In this document: positions 1 to 10,010 of the stretch, one piece after another
Position numbering within the stretch: position 1 is the stretch's first letter
Layout: every line of letters starts with the position of its first letter
NCBI GenBank assembly: GCA_963580285.1
Contig: OY757025.1
Span: forward strand, 118,919,900 to 118,983,899
DNA: 64,000 nt
From: Lucinisca nassula
Lineage: Eukaryota > Mollusca > Bivalvia > Lucinida > Lucinidae
Direction: 5' to 3'
The notes under the pieces: model-generated
Database searches by the model: none
What the model saw: only the letters and a program-made list of their open reading frames with translations
Told to the model about the DNA's origin: nothing
Position numbers and translations under genes: made by a program

Positions 1-100
1 TGTCGAGAGTGGGCTGCGTCTTGTGATTGTGGCGCTCCCTGTGTCTTTCTTTTATTTTTTTTATCCTGGTACTCAATGCAGAAACTCCTTGCTGGTCAAT

Positions 101-411
101 CAGAATCAGAACCAGAATCAGAATTGTTATTGGTGACACGTCAAATGACATTCATACACCAGGACCTGTGATATGGGAAGTTAGTTCCTAGCTCTAACCA
201 AAGAGGTAAACATAGCTACACAATCATCAGCACCTTCAGCCGTCGAAATGATCGAATCGGGAAGAGCATTCCAATCTCTAATGGTTCGTGGGAAGAAAGA
301 TTCTTTATAAATGTCCGTTCTTGCAGTAAGGGTCTGAAACGTCATTGAATGGTGCTTTCTGCAGTGCCTAGCTGGGGGAACAAGGTCAATACCGCTGGCT
401 AAAATATTCAA
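101..411 (-). pseudogene. 3' end of a LINE (copy 1): C-terminal reverse transcriptase region plus hexanucleotide tail
   Basis: The minus-strand frame 411-181 encodes a tail with NSFFPRTI-like ESFFPRTIRDWNALPD, a motif near the C-terminus of many CR1/jockey-type non-LTR ORF2 proteins, ending at a stop. The element then runs about 80 bp to a tail rich in TCTGAT/TTCTGG units (101-135). The 5' side is truncated near 412. The segment 40803-41110 is a second copy of the same 3' end, including the tail. Confidence 0.65.
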
Positions 412-620
412 ACCACTGATAGTGCTGATTGGGCAATTGTTTGAGAACTTTGGGCAGCGTCCGGCAAATTTTTCATTCGGTTGGTCAGGTACAAGTTATT
501 TTTCTGGTAGTTAACCCAATCACGGTTGATAACTATGGTTCCCTCTTTAATTGTACACCAGCGGGTCGAGCCCCAGACACTGTAGAGACGTACTTTTTAA
601 GCAAGTTGGTATTAAAGTGC
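412..620 (+). repeat. Dispersed segment H (diverged copy) with conserved peptide frame
   Basis: The plus strand encodes NPITVDNYGSLFNCTPAG, nearly the same as NPITVDNFAALFNCTPVG on the minus strand at 50480-50345. Two further copies are at 46968-47130 and 49200-49360. The reading frame is the conserved part, which suggests a relic of a mobile-element ORF. Confidence 0.45.
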
Positions 621-775
621 CTGATGCTATGTCTCTTGTCGGGCCAAACGGAGTCCATTCTTGGTTGTCTTTTCCTTCAGCATTTCATTTTGTTTCATGC
701 TGTCGAGTCAACATCTCTGTATTCGTTTGATTTTTATGGTCTTGGAGACTTCGTGTGGAACTAAACAAATGATTT

Positions 776-1012
776 GGGCCCCGTCAAGCGATTTTGATAC
801 TTATCGCCAATGCGAGCAGCGAAGGTTCAGGTGAGCCTGCGCATCCGCGCAGTCTCGCCAGAACCTTCGCTGCTCGCTCATACAAGCAGTGAATCAAGAG
901 GAACCTTCAGACAGAAAGCCATTTCCCTGGCCCCTCTGAATGGCTGGGCATGCGCAGTTAAAAGGTGTCACGACGGAATGCTCAAAGACACAAATTCGCT
1001 TGGCGGGGCTCA
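776..1012 (+). mobile_element. 240-bp GC-rich MITE (GGGCCCCG family), copy 1
   Basis: Starts GGGCCCCGTCAAGCGATTTT and ends as its imperfect inverted complement, CGCTTGGCGGGGCTCA. An internal hairpin pairs GCGAGCAGCGAAGGTTC with GAACCTTCGCTGCTCGC. Flanking TTT (773-775, 1013-1015) is a probable 3-bp target duplication. Its open frames are by-products of the GC-rich palindrome. Confidence 0.75.
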
Positions 1013-1161
1013 TTTGTCTAAACCACGAGAGAGCCCAGGGCGAGGGTCGTGGCAACTTAAAATCGCTTCAAGCTCCAAGTAAAAGGTTTTACTGCCCGTT
1101 CAAAGACGTTGCTTCTGTTGCGGTTAATTATTGACACTGTTTGTCTTTGCATATTTTGTTT

Positions 1162-1452
1162 GATTTGATGTTAAACGTCCCCATCAACACTATAAAGGTC
1201 ATTTTGGAGACGTTGCTTTCTACTTTGTGGGACTTTTACCCGATATTGAGATGAAATGACATCGCAAGCCCTGTCGCCCAATGAAACCAATATAGGGTTT
1301 ATAAGCATGGACGGCCCGACTCGCACCGCTTTGCCTGGGCAGGGTTAGATCCTCTAAGCGGTTTACCAGCACTCGTGTGCGGGTCGGATTCAGTTCTGCG
1401 TGGAAGCATCATGCAGCTCATTTATTTCTTCAAGCCCCAATGGCAGGGGCCG
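1162..1452 (-). mobile_element. SINE-A copy (minus orientation)
   Basis: Same sequence as the target-duplication-bounded SINE-A at 53812-54139: in plus-strand order, GATGTTAAACGTCCCC at the 3' tail side, CTCGTGTGCGGGTCGG, and CTTCAAGCCCCAATGG at the 5' side. No protein-coding potential. Confidence 0.65.
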
Positions 1453-2116
1453 CTTGTCTTTGCATATGTTATGATGTGTATTGCTAATACCTTTTTATTG
1501 TTTTGGATAGCCGCGAAGCCAATTTATGGGAAAGAAACTCTGTTCTTTAGCCTCTGTACTTGTGATGGTTAATGACGTTGAAGCGTTTTTGTGTTGGTGT
1601 TTCTTCAGATGGGAGGTGTAAGGTAGTTGTATCGATTCCTGATCCTTGCATTCACTTCTATTTAGCAAGTTCGGCAAATTAGGCCTCGTTAGTGACCCTC
1701 AAATATTTTCGATATTCCAATATGGACTCACATGATCGTAAAAGTTGTATTGAAAAACATACATGTTTGGTTTAAAACTTCAAACTTTTCAACATTCTGT
1801 TGGGCCACTTTTCAACATTCTGTTGTCGCATTTGCTGTAAGAATTGTTGAATTAGAAACGAGGGAATAAGACTAGAATGTGCAGACATCGGATTCTAACT
1901 GTTGGTTTTCTTTAACCTCAGTATTTCTCTTATTTCATGCTGTCGAGTCCTCATAGGTGTTTAATCTAAGTGTTCGTTTGATTTTTATGTTCTCAGAGAT
2001 CTTGCACTCGTGACTTAGTTCTAAACCCTTCGCGCGTAGTCAACAAATTACTTGTGTGAAAGATTAGGGATTACTTCTGTTGTGGTTTATCTTTGCGTAA
2101 CTGAACTGAGAATATA

Positions 2117-2279
2117 AGAATCTGATATGCGGTTCTGTTGTAGATGAGCGTTTCCAACCCGAGGGATGACCGTGCTGAGCGGAACCGAGGCTACGCCGAG
2201 GTTCCGCTTAGCACGGTCATCCCGAGGGTTGGAAACGCCCATCTACAACAGAACCCCATATTGGATTCTTTTTCTTGCA
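2117..2279. mobile_element. Foldback MITE X (copy 1), near-perfect 65-bp arms
   Basis: Arms of GTTCTGTTGTAGATGAGCG, CCAACCCGAGGGATGACCGT and onward fold on themselves around ACCGAGGCTACGCCGAGGT. Ends read AAGAATCTGATATG and CCATATTGGATTCTTTTTCT. Copies with the same ends lie at 31453-31600 and 60590-60757. Confidence 0.75.
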
Positions 2280-2349
2280 CAACACCCCCGGTTAGTTTTG
2301 ACAGCTCGCACATGTATATTGTTTACAAAATAAAAGTAGTGCGGAAGTA

Positions 2350-2660
2350 GTTCCGGCAGTTGAATAGAATTGAAGCGCATTTATGTTAGTTGCCTGGGTC
2401 GGAACACCAGGGTCAGAACATAAATTTCTATCCCAGGGTAAAATCACGGATTTCCTTGTCTGGTGTGCAAGAATATCCTTTATTTTGGATAGCTCATTGG
2501 CCATTTTTTTCGGGAAACAATGCGTCCTTTTGGCTTTCTACCTGTAATGTCTTATTACGGAGCCATCGCTGAATATTTGTGCTTATTGTCCTTTGGTGTC
2601 TTGGATGGAAGCTGTAAGGTAACTGTATCAATTCCTGATCATTGCCTTCACTTCTATTTT
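2350..2660. repeat. Degraded poly-G element and SINE-A remnants
   Basis: 2385-2460 holds GGTCGGAACACCAGGGTCAG, also found beside the SINE-A copy near 31950. 2470-2660 matches the inverse orientation of the poly-G element (GATAGCTCATTGGCCATTTT; ATTCCTGATCATTGCCTTCA). No gene seen. Confidence 0.5.
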
Positions 2661-2662
2661 AA

Positions 2663-3335
2663 CCCTTTTTGTACCACATGGTATCCTATATAGCAGGAGT
2701 CCACTTCAAAATTTAGGGTGTCAGGTTGTGTTTTCTACTAATTTTATTTAGAGAAATGGCTTAACTTTTCGCAAACAGTGTAGAGTAGAAGTAAAACAAA
2801 GATCGGGAATTGATACAATTAACTTACTCCACCCATCAAAGACACCAAAGGAAAAGAAACACAAACATGAAGCGACCAGACCATAATGGAAACCTAAACA
2901 AAGGAATGCCATAAGGACAGCTACTTTCCCACAAAATGGCCAAATGGCCATCCAAATAAAAAGACACAAGTGATACACGCAGTAAGTAACAAACAACAAC
3001 ATAAATAAACCGCCACAGAAGGACCGCCTTGGAACGGTCAGTGGAAAGAATTCCACTGGGGGGCTTAAATCGATTTTACATGGCCATAATCCTCGCCCTT
3101 ACCTCCGTCGCGATATACACTAATTTTATTTTATTCAGTGTAACATCTTCGAGAACATACAAATCAAAAAACTACAGAGATGAAACAAGGTTGAGGACTC
3201 GACAGCATACAACAACAGAATTGCTTGAGCAAAAGAAAACCAACAGTTAGAACTCGAAGGGCCCGACCAAAGACGGTCTGATCTGGGTCTGCACTGTTTG
3301 CCAGGGTACCCGTTTTGGGTCTGGTACTAAATGGG
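2663..3335. mobile_element. TTAA-flanked MITE (piggyBac-like ends), split by a poly-G element
   Basis: TTAA at 2659-2662 precedes CCCTTTTTGTACCA; the far end is GGTACTAAATGGG followed by ATAA. The internal hairpin module (GCAAACAGTG / CACTGTTTGCC) is split by the insertion at about 2783-3262. Copies at 30882-31107 and 54293-54516 are intact. Confidence 0.6.
2783..3262 (+). mobile_element. Poly-G element (C family), near full length, nested in MITE
   Basis: Runs from AGTAAAACAAAGATCGGG through TTTCCCACAAAATGGCC, GACCGCCTTGGAACGGTCAG, a short G run (3056-3062), CTTAAATCGATTTTACATGG and AACCAACAGTTAG to GGGCCCGACC. About 15 copies occur in the window, differing mainly in G-run length. No long ORF and no clear inverted ends, so class is unknown. 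Confidence 0.65.
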
Positions 3336-4484
3336 ATAATGAGTAAAAGACGTAAACCAAACAGAGAAAAAGCTTTAAATTATATTGCCGAACATAACAC
3401 AATAGTTGTGAAATATTTTACATATATACAAATGAAATATGTATTTTTACAATGAGAGGTGGCATGATATTGTATCAACAATAATATCACAAAACGGTGT
3501 CTTCGTCGAAACACCCATCTTCGACGCATCATTCGCAAACATTCGCACATATGTTTATCTGGTGAAACGCTGTCGAAACATCAACATGCTATAAAAACAG
3601 TACATCAAATAACTTGTAATTTTTTTTCGTATTCTCTAAACAACTGAAATACTCTTTTCCGAAGCCCAATCTATCACACAGCAATAAAATAACATCAGCA
3701 AGCTTTGAAGTGTGATACATCAATAAAATCAATGTTGTTGCAGGCCTTCTCATTGTTGCTTGTCCGTTTATTAAAGCTTTTTCAGGAAAGTAGGGCTGCA
3801 CTCTTCGTTGTGTATTTCCAGTTGCCAAGATGTACAGTTTACCATCCTACAGCCTGTGTTTACAATCCCAAAGGAACCTTTGATCTAGCAGCATCAAAGA
3901 CTATTGAATAAAGGAAGCTTTTATAAGGACATGTTCAACAAAGGTATTCGATATGCTTCTTGTTCTAATAGAGTATCAGGCTCTAAAAGCAACGTTATTG
4001 AACACTGTTGCCTTTGATACTCCGTCCGTGAAATGTATTCCTGTCGATAGAAGTAGATTCGAGTTCTGTTCAGAAAGAGCAGAAAATTCACGTTCTTCCA
4101 TGCTTAGGAGATTATTTGTTTGTTTGTTCGTTTTTATCTTTTAGCATTCATATTAAGTTGTTCGCATGAAAGTGCACCAATCATGCACTTTGTTGTAAAA
4201 AAGTTAATCGGCAGCGTTTTTCCAAAACAATGTCCAACAGTTTAATTTCAGTCATTTAAAACTGATGTTTTTCACTGAAATCGTCTGCAATATTTCAGCA
4301 GTCTTACACAAAATGACAAACACGAGAGCAGTTATTTTAAATGTATTCGTGTTGACAAGTTCACGTAACGAACATCTTTGCCATCCTTTTATTTTGATCA
4401 GAAATGTATATTGGGGCCATGCGTTCAAACCGCATATTCCTTCAGACCCAAGCATTTTGTCAGTATAAAGTGTCTTGCTTGAAT
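3336..4484. other. Stretch without recognised gene
   Basis: AT-rich. Short open frames on both strands (for example 3828-3589 minus) have no recognisable domain and no good splice borders. 3940-4030 contains a weak inverted pair (AAAGGTATTCGATA / CCTTTGATACTCCG). Nothing else supported. Confidence 0.4.
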
Positions 4485-4633
4485 GCCCAGCAGCCACACG
4501 TTGCTAGGACAACGTCAAATCAACGTCGGTGCAACGTTATGACGTTGCACCGCATATATGTGACGTTGCATAAACGTCATGACATTGTACCGATGTTGAT
4601 ATGACGTCACAATTACGTAATGTTCCTGCTGGG
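4485..4633. mobile_element. CCCAGCAG-ended MITE with dense ACGT motifs
   Basis: Begins CCCAGCAGCCACACG and ends GTTCCTGCTGGG. The interior is a run of CAACGTC/GACGTTG palindromic pieces around CGCATATATGTGACG. This end sequence and interior are typical of a widespread animal MITE type; target duplication is not clear. Confidence 0.55.
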
Positions 4634-5097
4634 TGGTGATTAAGATGATTTGCTAATATGACCATTGTGTAAAGTATCATCGTCTTCTTTTTCTCTTTTT
4701 GTCGTCCACTAAAGCACTGAGCCATTCAGCTGTGGGCAAATTCTGACAACCAAGATATTGTTCCCGTAGTTCTTGATCACTGAATTCAGGTGTGACGTCA
4801 CACGGCGCGCCAAATATAGTAGTTTTAATTTTTCCTTGCTCGCCTTCCTTCATGATGGGTGAAGAACTTTTTATTTCGTTTGAGCTGTGCTGTAAAATAA
4901 AAAAAAATTCTTCAGTACAACCATCGCATGTTAAAGCATTGCCGCAATCGGTTACTTTGAATAGAAATGACTGTCAACCAATGATCTCCAATGAGGAAGT
5001 ACCTTTTAATCTACATGTATATTGATAGCGGTCCTTAGGGCCGAATCACATCGGATTTTATCAGTTACATACCTTGTGACTATTAAAACACTATTTA

Positions 5098-5340
5098 GGC
5101 TATATCGAGCCGGTCAGTTCACCTAACCACACTTCTTGGGCAGGCTATTTTTATACATTAACGGTTAACCAGTACAGTGCACATTATTTCGCCAACCACT
5201 AACAACTGCTCTTTTTGAACAATAGGAATTGGGGAATGACCCACATCCACGAAAGATTGTAACTGAACCCGACAGGTATCGACCCGCGACGTCCTGATCA
5301 CAGTCAGATGTGCGTCCGACTGAGGGACCGAGACCAGCTT
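5098..5340 (-). mobile_element. SINE-B copy, decayed, tRNA-like head at right
   Basis: Read on the minus strand, the right end (about 5335-5275) is a decayed tRNA-like head. The body (GCACTGTACTGGTTAACCG) matches the intact SINE-B at 55152-55462. The (AAAC)n tail is missing. Confidence 0.6.
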
Positions 5341-5422
5341 AATTTTGCGTTAATGCAAATCGTATGGGCAAAAACCGGTAATTTAAATCCAGGACTGACG
5401 TTTCTAACGGCGCCCCGGGGTG

Positions 5423-5705
5423 CATTACGCAAACACGCCTATACAAATACATTGCCACCTTTTTCGCCAAAAAAAAAAATGAAAATTTTATGATGAAAAA
5501 TTGTGATATTTTTCTTATTTCTGCTCCAAATATAGATTGTGGGTACTCGTTAGAACCGCCTCATCGAGGCGGTTCTAACGAGTACCCACAATCTATATTT
5601 TAGAGCAGAAATAAGAAAAATAAGGTATACCCCCGGAAACCCCAGTTTTACTATATAAAAGTGGGGTTCAAGGGGGTCAAAATTATATAGGCCTGTTTGC
5701 GTCAT
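5423..5705. mobile_element. FB-320 foldback MITE, copy with perfect central palindrome
   Basis: Ends CATTACGCAAACACGCCTA and TATAGGCCTGTTTGCGTCAT. The centre (5535-5600) is a palindrome of ATAGATTGTGGGTACTCGTT plus AGAACCGCCTC against its complement. At least 20 copies or fragments occur in the window. Confidence 0.75.
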
Positions 5706-5824
5706 AGATAGCTGCGGACGTTTTACATGGTCCGCGAAGTTGTATCATTTATAATCTTATGAGACGAAAACAATGCGAGCCAGTTTGTCTCAATAAGAAC
5801 AAATTTCTAATGTTATGCATCTTT

Positions 5825-5830
5825 TTTATT
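5825..5830 (-). promoter_or_regulatory. Poly(A) signal AATAAA of the pseudo-peptidase gene
   Basis: Minus-strand AATAAA lies about 96 nt after the TAG stop at 5928-5926, a normal distance for a short 3' UTR. It supports 5926 as the gene's 3' end rather than a continuation to the left. Confidence 0.5.
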
Positions 5831-5925
5831 GTTGACTGTCCATAAGAATTATTTTCGAAAGCCCTTCTTCAGAACAGCAGATGATTCTCTATTTATCGAA
5901 CACATTGCAGTATCAAACCAATGTT

Positions 5926-5979
5926 CTAAGATTCCAAGCGAAACAGAGGAAGGACAGTCATGATGCGCCTTCTCAAGAA
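5926..5979 (-). CDS. Exon 5 (terminal) of pseudo-peptidase gene, or read-through end of exon 4
   Basis: A candidate acceptor GAAGACTCAG ends at 5980, and frame 0 gives 17 codons (FLRRRIMTVLPLFRLES) then TAG. The acceptor has a weak pyrimidine tract, so confidence is moderate. The 81-nt interval 5980-6060 is in frame and free of stops. Retaining it would add 27 residues with a hydrophobic stretch (HYIVLTYALLYW), making it either a very short intron or coding sequence. Both models share the same stop. Confidence 0.52.
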   Translation of the reverse strand, partial: FLRRRIMTVLPLFRLES

Positions 5980-6060
5980 CTGAGTCTTCAATACTTCACT
6001 GCACCAATACAGCAATGCATATGTTAAAACAATATAATGACTACTTTTATATGTACATAC

Positions 6061-6315
6061 CTCATGAACTTGTCTGGTACAATCAAGTCTATGATTAGCT
6101 TGGACCCAATGTAATGTGTAATCGTCATTATATGAATACTCGTGATCTTTTCCACTTGCAAACACAATCACGTTTTTATGCTCCTCCGAATTCTTAAAAG
6201 CTTGTGCGACCTCTCCTGCGTAACTCTGGTCTATGACGATGTGGACTTTTCTGGCCAAACATTTGCTCAGGTCAGATTTTAGCTCTTCCAGAGTGTACAT
6301 CTCAAACTCTTCTGC
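6061..6315 (-). CDS. Exon 4 of pseudo-peptidase gene: core strand with Cys-to-Ser substitution
   Basis: Acceptor CGTCTTTTTAG precedes 6315; phase 0. It encodes residues 382-466. YTLEELKSDLSKCLARKVHIVIDQSYAGEVAQAF matches the pattern eL...L....a.kv.iViDQCySGgf seen in clan CD-type peptidases, with Ser412 (AGT, 6225-6223) where the nucleophilic Cys (TGT or TGC) would be. NVIVFASGKDHEYSY resembles the next strand and S-rich turn. A donor GAG|GTATGT lies at 6060-6055, but the reading frame stays open through the following 81 nt to TAG at 5928-5926, so the exon could also be terminal and 390 nt long. Confidence 0.8.
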
Positions 6316-6494
6316 CTAAAAAGACGAATACAAGCATTTAGTATGTTTTAATTACAGCGAATAACACAATATTCTTGTCCATTCCTAAAACAGCTGGCTA
6401 AATGAGAGACCTTCACAGAAGTAAAGGTAAAATATTTTTACACATGCATATCCAATCTGGCCACTTTCCACTGGTCGGTGAAGTTGTTTAATGT

Positions 6495-7022
6495 TTGGTT
6501 TTCTTTCCCTATGGTGTCTTTAATGGGAGGTGTGAGGTAATTGTATCGGTTCCTGATCATTGCCATCACTTATATTTAAATCCAAACAAGTGCCACTGAG
6601 CAAAATAGAAGTGGAGGCAATGATAAGGAATCGACACAATGAACCCACAGCTCCAATCAGAGACACCAAAGGGAAAGAGACACAAACATGAAACAACAGA
6701 CCTAATGGAAACAACAATAGCGGAACGCCAGAAGGACAGTTACTTTCCCACAAAATGGCCAATAGGCTATCAAAAACAATATAATATAAGCGACACAAAC
6801 ACCCAAAGACAAACCATAACAAAAATAAACTGCGACAGAAGAACCGCCTTGGAACGCTCAGCGGAAACGAATTACACTGGGGGGGGGGGGGGGGGGGGGG
6901 GCGTAAATCGATTTTACGTGGCCACAATCCTCGCCCTTACTTCCGTCGCGATTTAGACAAATAATTTGATCAGTCCGCATGAAGGCCTCCTAACTCATCA
7001 AGTGCAACATCTCCGTGAGTAC
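6495..7022. mobile_element. Poly-G element copies (inverse fragment then forward copy) with 23-bp G run
   Basis: 6495-6580 is a minus-oriented fragment; 6604-7022 is a forward copy with 23 Gs at 6879-6901. Lies in intron 3 of the gene. The long G run would be unstable and assembly-sensitive. Confidence 0.6.
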
Positions 7023-7039
7023 AAATAATTTGGGTACTA

Positions 7040-7238
7040 TTATAACCGCCTTTCTGCACATTCATTAACTAGAAACAATCAACTGCCCTTCTTGAATCAG
7101 CAGAATGGAGAGATCGACCGTAGAAATGATTCATAATCAATCTCTACGAAAGAATGTTGTCGACACCGACAGATATCGAACCCGTGACCTTCTGATCACC
7201 AGTCAGAATCGCATCTGACCGAGCCACCGAGACCAAAG
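7040..7238 (-). mobile_element. SINE-B fragment with tRNA-like head
   Basis: Minus strand: GGTCTCGGTGGCTCGGTCAG resembles a tRNA A-box side, and GGGTTCGATATC a B-box with substitutions. The body matches SINE-B (CAAGAAGGGCAGTTG). It is truncated before the tail. Confidence 0.55.
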
Positions 7239-7414
7239 GGGTATCTGTTTATTATTGGTGAACATTTAGCTACATCTGGCTTAATCTGAGCATTCATTTA
7301 ACGTAGAATCTGGATCAAATTATTTGTATGAAATGTGACAAGAACAGCGAGAATACGACTAAACATAAAAAAGATATATCTCTATAAAAGTAAAAAAAAA
7401 ACAAACTCTTATTT

Positions 7415-7977
7415 GAGCCAGCGCATGACAAAATCTACCAGAACTCTGGGCGCGACCAGCGAAGACCCAGATCAGCCTGCGCAGTTGCGCAGTCTGATCA
7501 GAGTCTTCGCTGATCGCATGTACCATCTATGCAAAGACTAGAGAGAGACATAATATTAAGGTCTTGTCATAGTGGATGGGTGCGCATGTTGATTTACCGG
7601 CCCCGATAGCTCAGTTGGTAGAGTGTCCGCTCCGGGGAACGGGAGGTCTCGGGTTCGATCCCGGGCCGCGACATACCAAAGTCGTTAAAAATGGTACTAG
7701 CTGCTCCTCGTTTGGCACTCAGATTTACGGGGTAGAGCTAGGACTGGTCGATCCAGTGTCAGGATAATGTGACTGGGTGTGGTATCATGTAATGTGTCTG
7801 GGACATGATACTTCAGTGAGGCAGCACTATAAACGTGAGCATTGAGCTCCCTGTCGCAACCAGACACCGTCGTGATATGACTGAAAAATTGTTGAAAGCG
7901 ACGTTAAACCCGAATTCACACACACACACGCATGTTGATTTCAGTCTGCTGCTCGCAGCGGTCTTATTGTAGGTTTT
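7415..7977. mobile_element. MITE F copy interrupted by a SINE
   Basis: Left end GAGCCAGCGCATGACAAAAT pairs with right end TTGTAGGTTTTGTCATGCC. The interior has the hairpin module CAGATCAGCCTGCGCA / TGCGCAGTCTGATC. The intact relative is at 22886-23130. The SINE at 7596-7928 lies inside it. The right edge is about 30 bp from the exon 3 donor. Confidence 0.6.
7596..7928 (+). mobile_element. Full-length SINE-C with tRNA-derived head and 13-bp target duplication
   Basis: The head at about 7599-7675 contains an A-box-like TAGCTCAGTTGGTAGAGTG and a B-box GGGTTCGATCC. A non-tRNA body follows, ending GTTGAAAGCGACGTTAAACC and a short (CA)n tail. CGCATGTTGATTT flanks it at 7583-7595 and 7929-7941. The A/B boxes look intact, so Pol III transcription is plausible. 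The last bases resemble the ACGTTAAAC end of SINE-A, which suggests a related tail or shared retrotransposition partner. Confidence 0.85.
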
Positions 7978-8007
7978 GTCATGCCCCGGCTTATTTTAAA
8001 TATTTAC

Positions 8008-8183
8008 CATTCCATTACCGTCTACATCCCACAATAACGAAGTGCCGTCGAGTTTGGTTGGGCTGTTGAGGTAGAGCACGAGCGAGTCGACACAGTGACG
8101 TGTAGCACACAGGGTCTGTAGATGATATCTAAATGCAAGCTTCATAGCTGCAGGAAGAACTTGATGGATGTCCTCCCCAGGGA
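8008..8183 (-). CDS. Exon 3 of pseudo-peptidase gene: core strand with substituted catalytic-His site
   Basis: Acceptor TTTATATTTTCAG precedes 8183; the first two bases complete Ile323. It encodes residues 323-381. CVDSLVLYLNSPTKLDG (353-369) aligns by pattern with the LVxYxxsHGxxxG strand and loop of C13-like peptidases, but the His-Gly pair is replaced by N362-S363-P364 (codons 8067-8059). LLWDVDGNGM follows, as in related families where an acidic turn precedes the next helix. Donor ATG|GTAAAT at 8007-8002, phase 0. A MITE carrying a nested full-length SINE ends about 30 bp beyond this donor. Confidence 0.8.
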
Positions 8184-8661
8184 CTGAAAATATAAACACG
8201 TTTTGATGAAAGTTAGTTTTCCTGTAAATGAAAATAGGTTCTGAGACCATTTGTTCGAAACTAGCGGTTTTGTTAGTTAACGTACGCACGTACCGTTAAA
8301 GCTTGCAAATGAATTTTCAAACATAATCTAGTTCCACTGAATAAAGAATCGCATTTCGAAACAAGTACAGGTGAGCTCTGAATGGATGTAACCTTGATAG
8401 ACGACGACCGACACTGTTCGTGACCCTGTACGCGGATTGAACACATTATTTGTGTAAACCACGTTATGACTAAGGGCGAGGTCTGTGATCGCGTAAAGTC
8501 TATTTACGCCCCCACTACCTCGGCAATATCTACTACTGACCGTGGTAACGGTGCTTCTGTTGTGCATTATTATTTCCATTGTTCGTCTTTGTAATATATG
8601 CTATTTTGGACAGACGTTAGGCTTTGTGTTTGTGTTTCTTTTCCTTTGGTGCGCCGATATA

Positions 8662-8899
8662 TGAGCCCCGCCAAGCGAATTTGTGTCTTCGAGCATTCCG
8701 TCATGACAAATTTTAACTGCGCATGCCCAGCCATTCAGAGGATTCAGGGATAAGGCTTTCTGTCTGAAGGTTCCTCTTGATTCATTGCTTGTATGAGCGA
8801 GCAGCGAAGGTTCTGGCGAGACTGCGCGGATGCGCAGGCTCGCCTGAACCTTCTCTGCTGGCATAGGCGATAAGTACCAAAGTCGCTTGACGGGGCCCA
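8662..8899 (-). mobile_element. 240-bp GC-rich MITE, copy 2 (minus)
   Basis: Ends TGAGCCCCGCCAAGCG and CGCTTGACGGGGCCCA; the internal hairpin is intact apart from one arm change (CTTCTCTGC). Lies in intron 2. Confidence 0.72.
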
Positions 8900-9129
8900 A
8901 TTATGATTCTATCTAGTATTCATTTCTCCAGAATATTGGCACCCTGAATCATTTCATTTGTGTAATTTTTAAATTTGTAGACCGTTAACGTTTACTACAA
9001 TGTGTGCTGAATAATATGCACAAAAAGAATGGTATCTGTTTTGGCCCATTCACGAGAAAATCTGTCTTTAGTGTTTGCGACCAGGTAAGCCGCTTACCGA
9101 CCTGCTCAGCTACACGGACTAGTAATAGT

Positions 9130-9487
9130 ATATTCATGCGGACTGAACAAATTATTTGTCTAAATCGCGACGGAAGTAACGGCGAAGATTGTGGCCACGT
9201 AAAATCGATTTAAGCACCCCCTTAGTGGAACCGTTCCAAGACGGTTCTTCTGTCGCTGTTTAATTTTGTTATGGTTTGTCTTTGAGTGTGTGAATCGCTT
9301 ATATTATTTTGTTTTGGATAGCCAATTGGCCATTTTGTGGGAAAGTAACTGTCCTTTTGGCTTTCCGCTATTGATGTTTCAATTAAGGTATAGTTTCTTC
9401 ATGTGTGTGCTTCTTTCCCTTTGGTGTCTCTGATGGGAGCTGTAGGTTAATTGTATCGATTCCTGATCATTGCCTCCACTTCAATAT
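9130..9487 (-). mobile_element. Poly-G element, minus orientation
   Basis: Carries ATGCGGACTGAACAAATT, GTGGCCACGTAAAATCG, CCGTTCCAAGACGGTTC, GGCCATTTTGTGGGAAAG and ATTCCTGATCATTGCC in inverse order to the forward copies. The poly-C side is short here (CACCCCC). Confidence 0.62.
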
Positions 9488-9602
9488 AGCAACAGATAAG
9501 GTGGATATGTTGTGACAAATGAAGGTCTTGTTCCTTATTTCCCCATAGTTTTTTATGGCGAATTGACTATCCTTCAGTTCTCACAAAATACGACCTTATC
9601 TG

Positions 9603-10002
9603 TAAGGCTGGCACGATTAATCGGATAATCGATTATACAATCGATAAATTCCACAAAAAATGATTTTCATTACTGATGTGCTTGCAATCGATTATTTGAT
9701 AAGTACACTATACTACCCAAAAGTTGCGCATTAAATAGCTGTAGGAGTGGCAAACAGTGCAGACCAAGATGAGACGCCGCGTGCAGCGGCGTCTCATCTG
9801 GGTCAACACTGTTTGCTCAGGCCTGTCTGTTCAAATGCATATGGCAAAGTACAGCATATGGTAGGAGTCATGCTCAGAAAGAAAGCAAGACAGGTAAAAT
9901 TATGACCAAATCTTCAGTGATTACTAATCGATTAATCGATTATCGATCGCAATGACATGAAATATAACTGATTATCTTTTCAGCTCCGATTAGCCAGCCC
10001 TA
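9603..10002. mobile_element. hAT-like MITE G, copy 1, with 8-bp target duplication
   Basis: Ends TAAGGCTGGC and GCCAGCCCTA; flanked by CTTATCTG at 9595-9602 and 10003-10010. Interior AATCGATTATCGAT runs flank the hairpin module GCAAACAGTGCAGACC ... AACACTGTTTGC at 9750-9815. TA-(A/G)GG ends plus an 8-bp duplication fit the hAT superfamily. Confidence 0.78.
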
Positions 10003-10010
10003 CTTATCTG

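Noticed and set aside
776..1134. Open frames inside the GC-rich MITE
   Set aside because: The same peptide recurs on either strand in every copy; it is produced by the palindrome, not a gene.
3589..3828. Possible further 3' exon of the pseudo-peptidase gene
   Set aside because: No clear acceptor in phase 0, no family-like motif, and a stop plus AATAAA already occur at 5926 and 5825.
5926..6315. Active legumain or caspase call
   Set aside because: The nucleophile column is Ser and the His column is lost, and there is no legumain-type activation region.
6520..6956. Overlapping open frames on both strands with Pro/Gly runs
   Set aside because: They lie in poly-G elements; the homopolymer makes the run and no domain is present.
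7599..7675. Functional tRNA gene
   Set aside because: A/B boxes are present but the segment heads a 333-bp SINE bounded by target duplications; acceptor ends do not pair as in a true tRNA.
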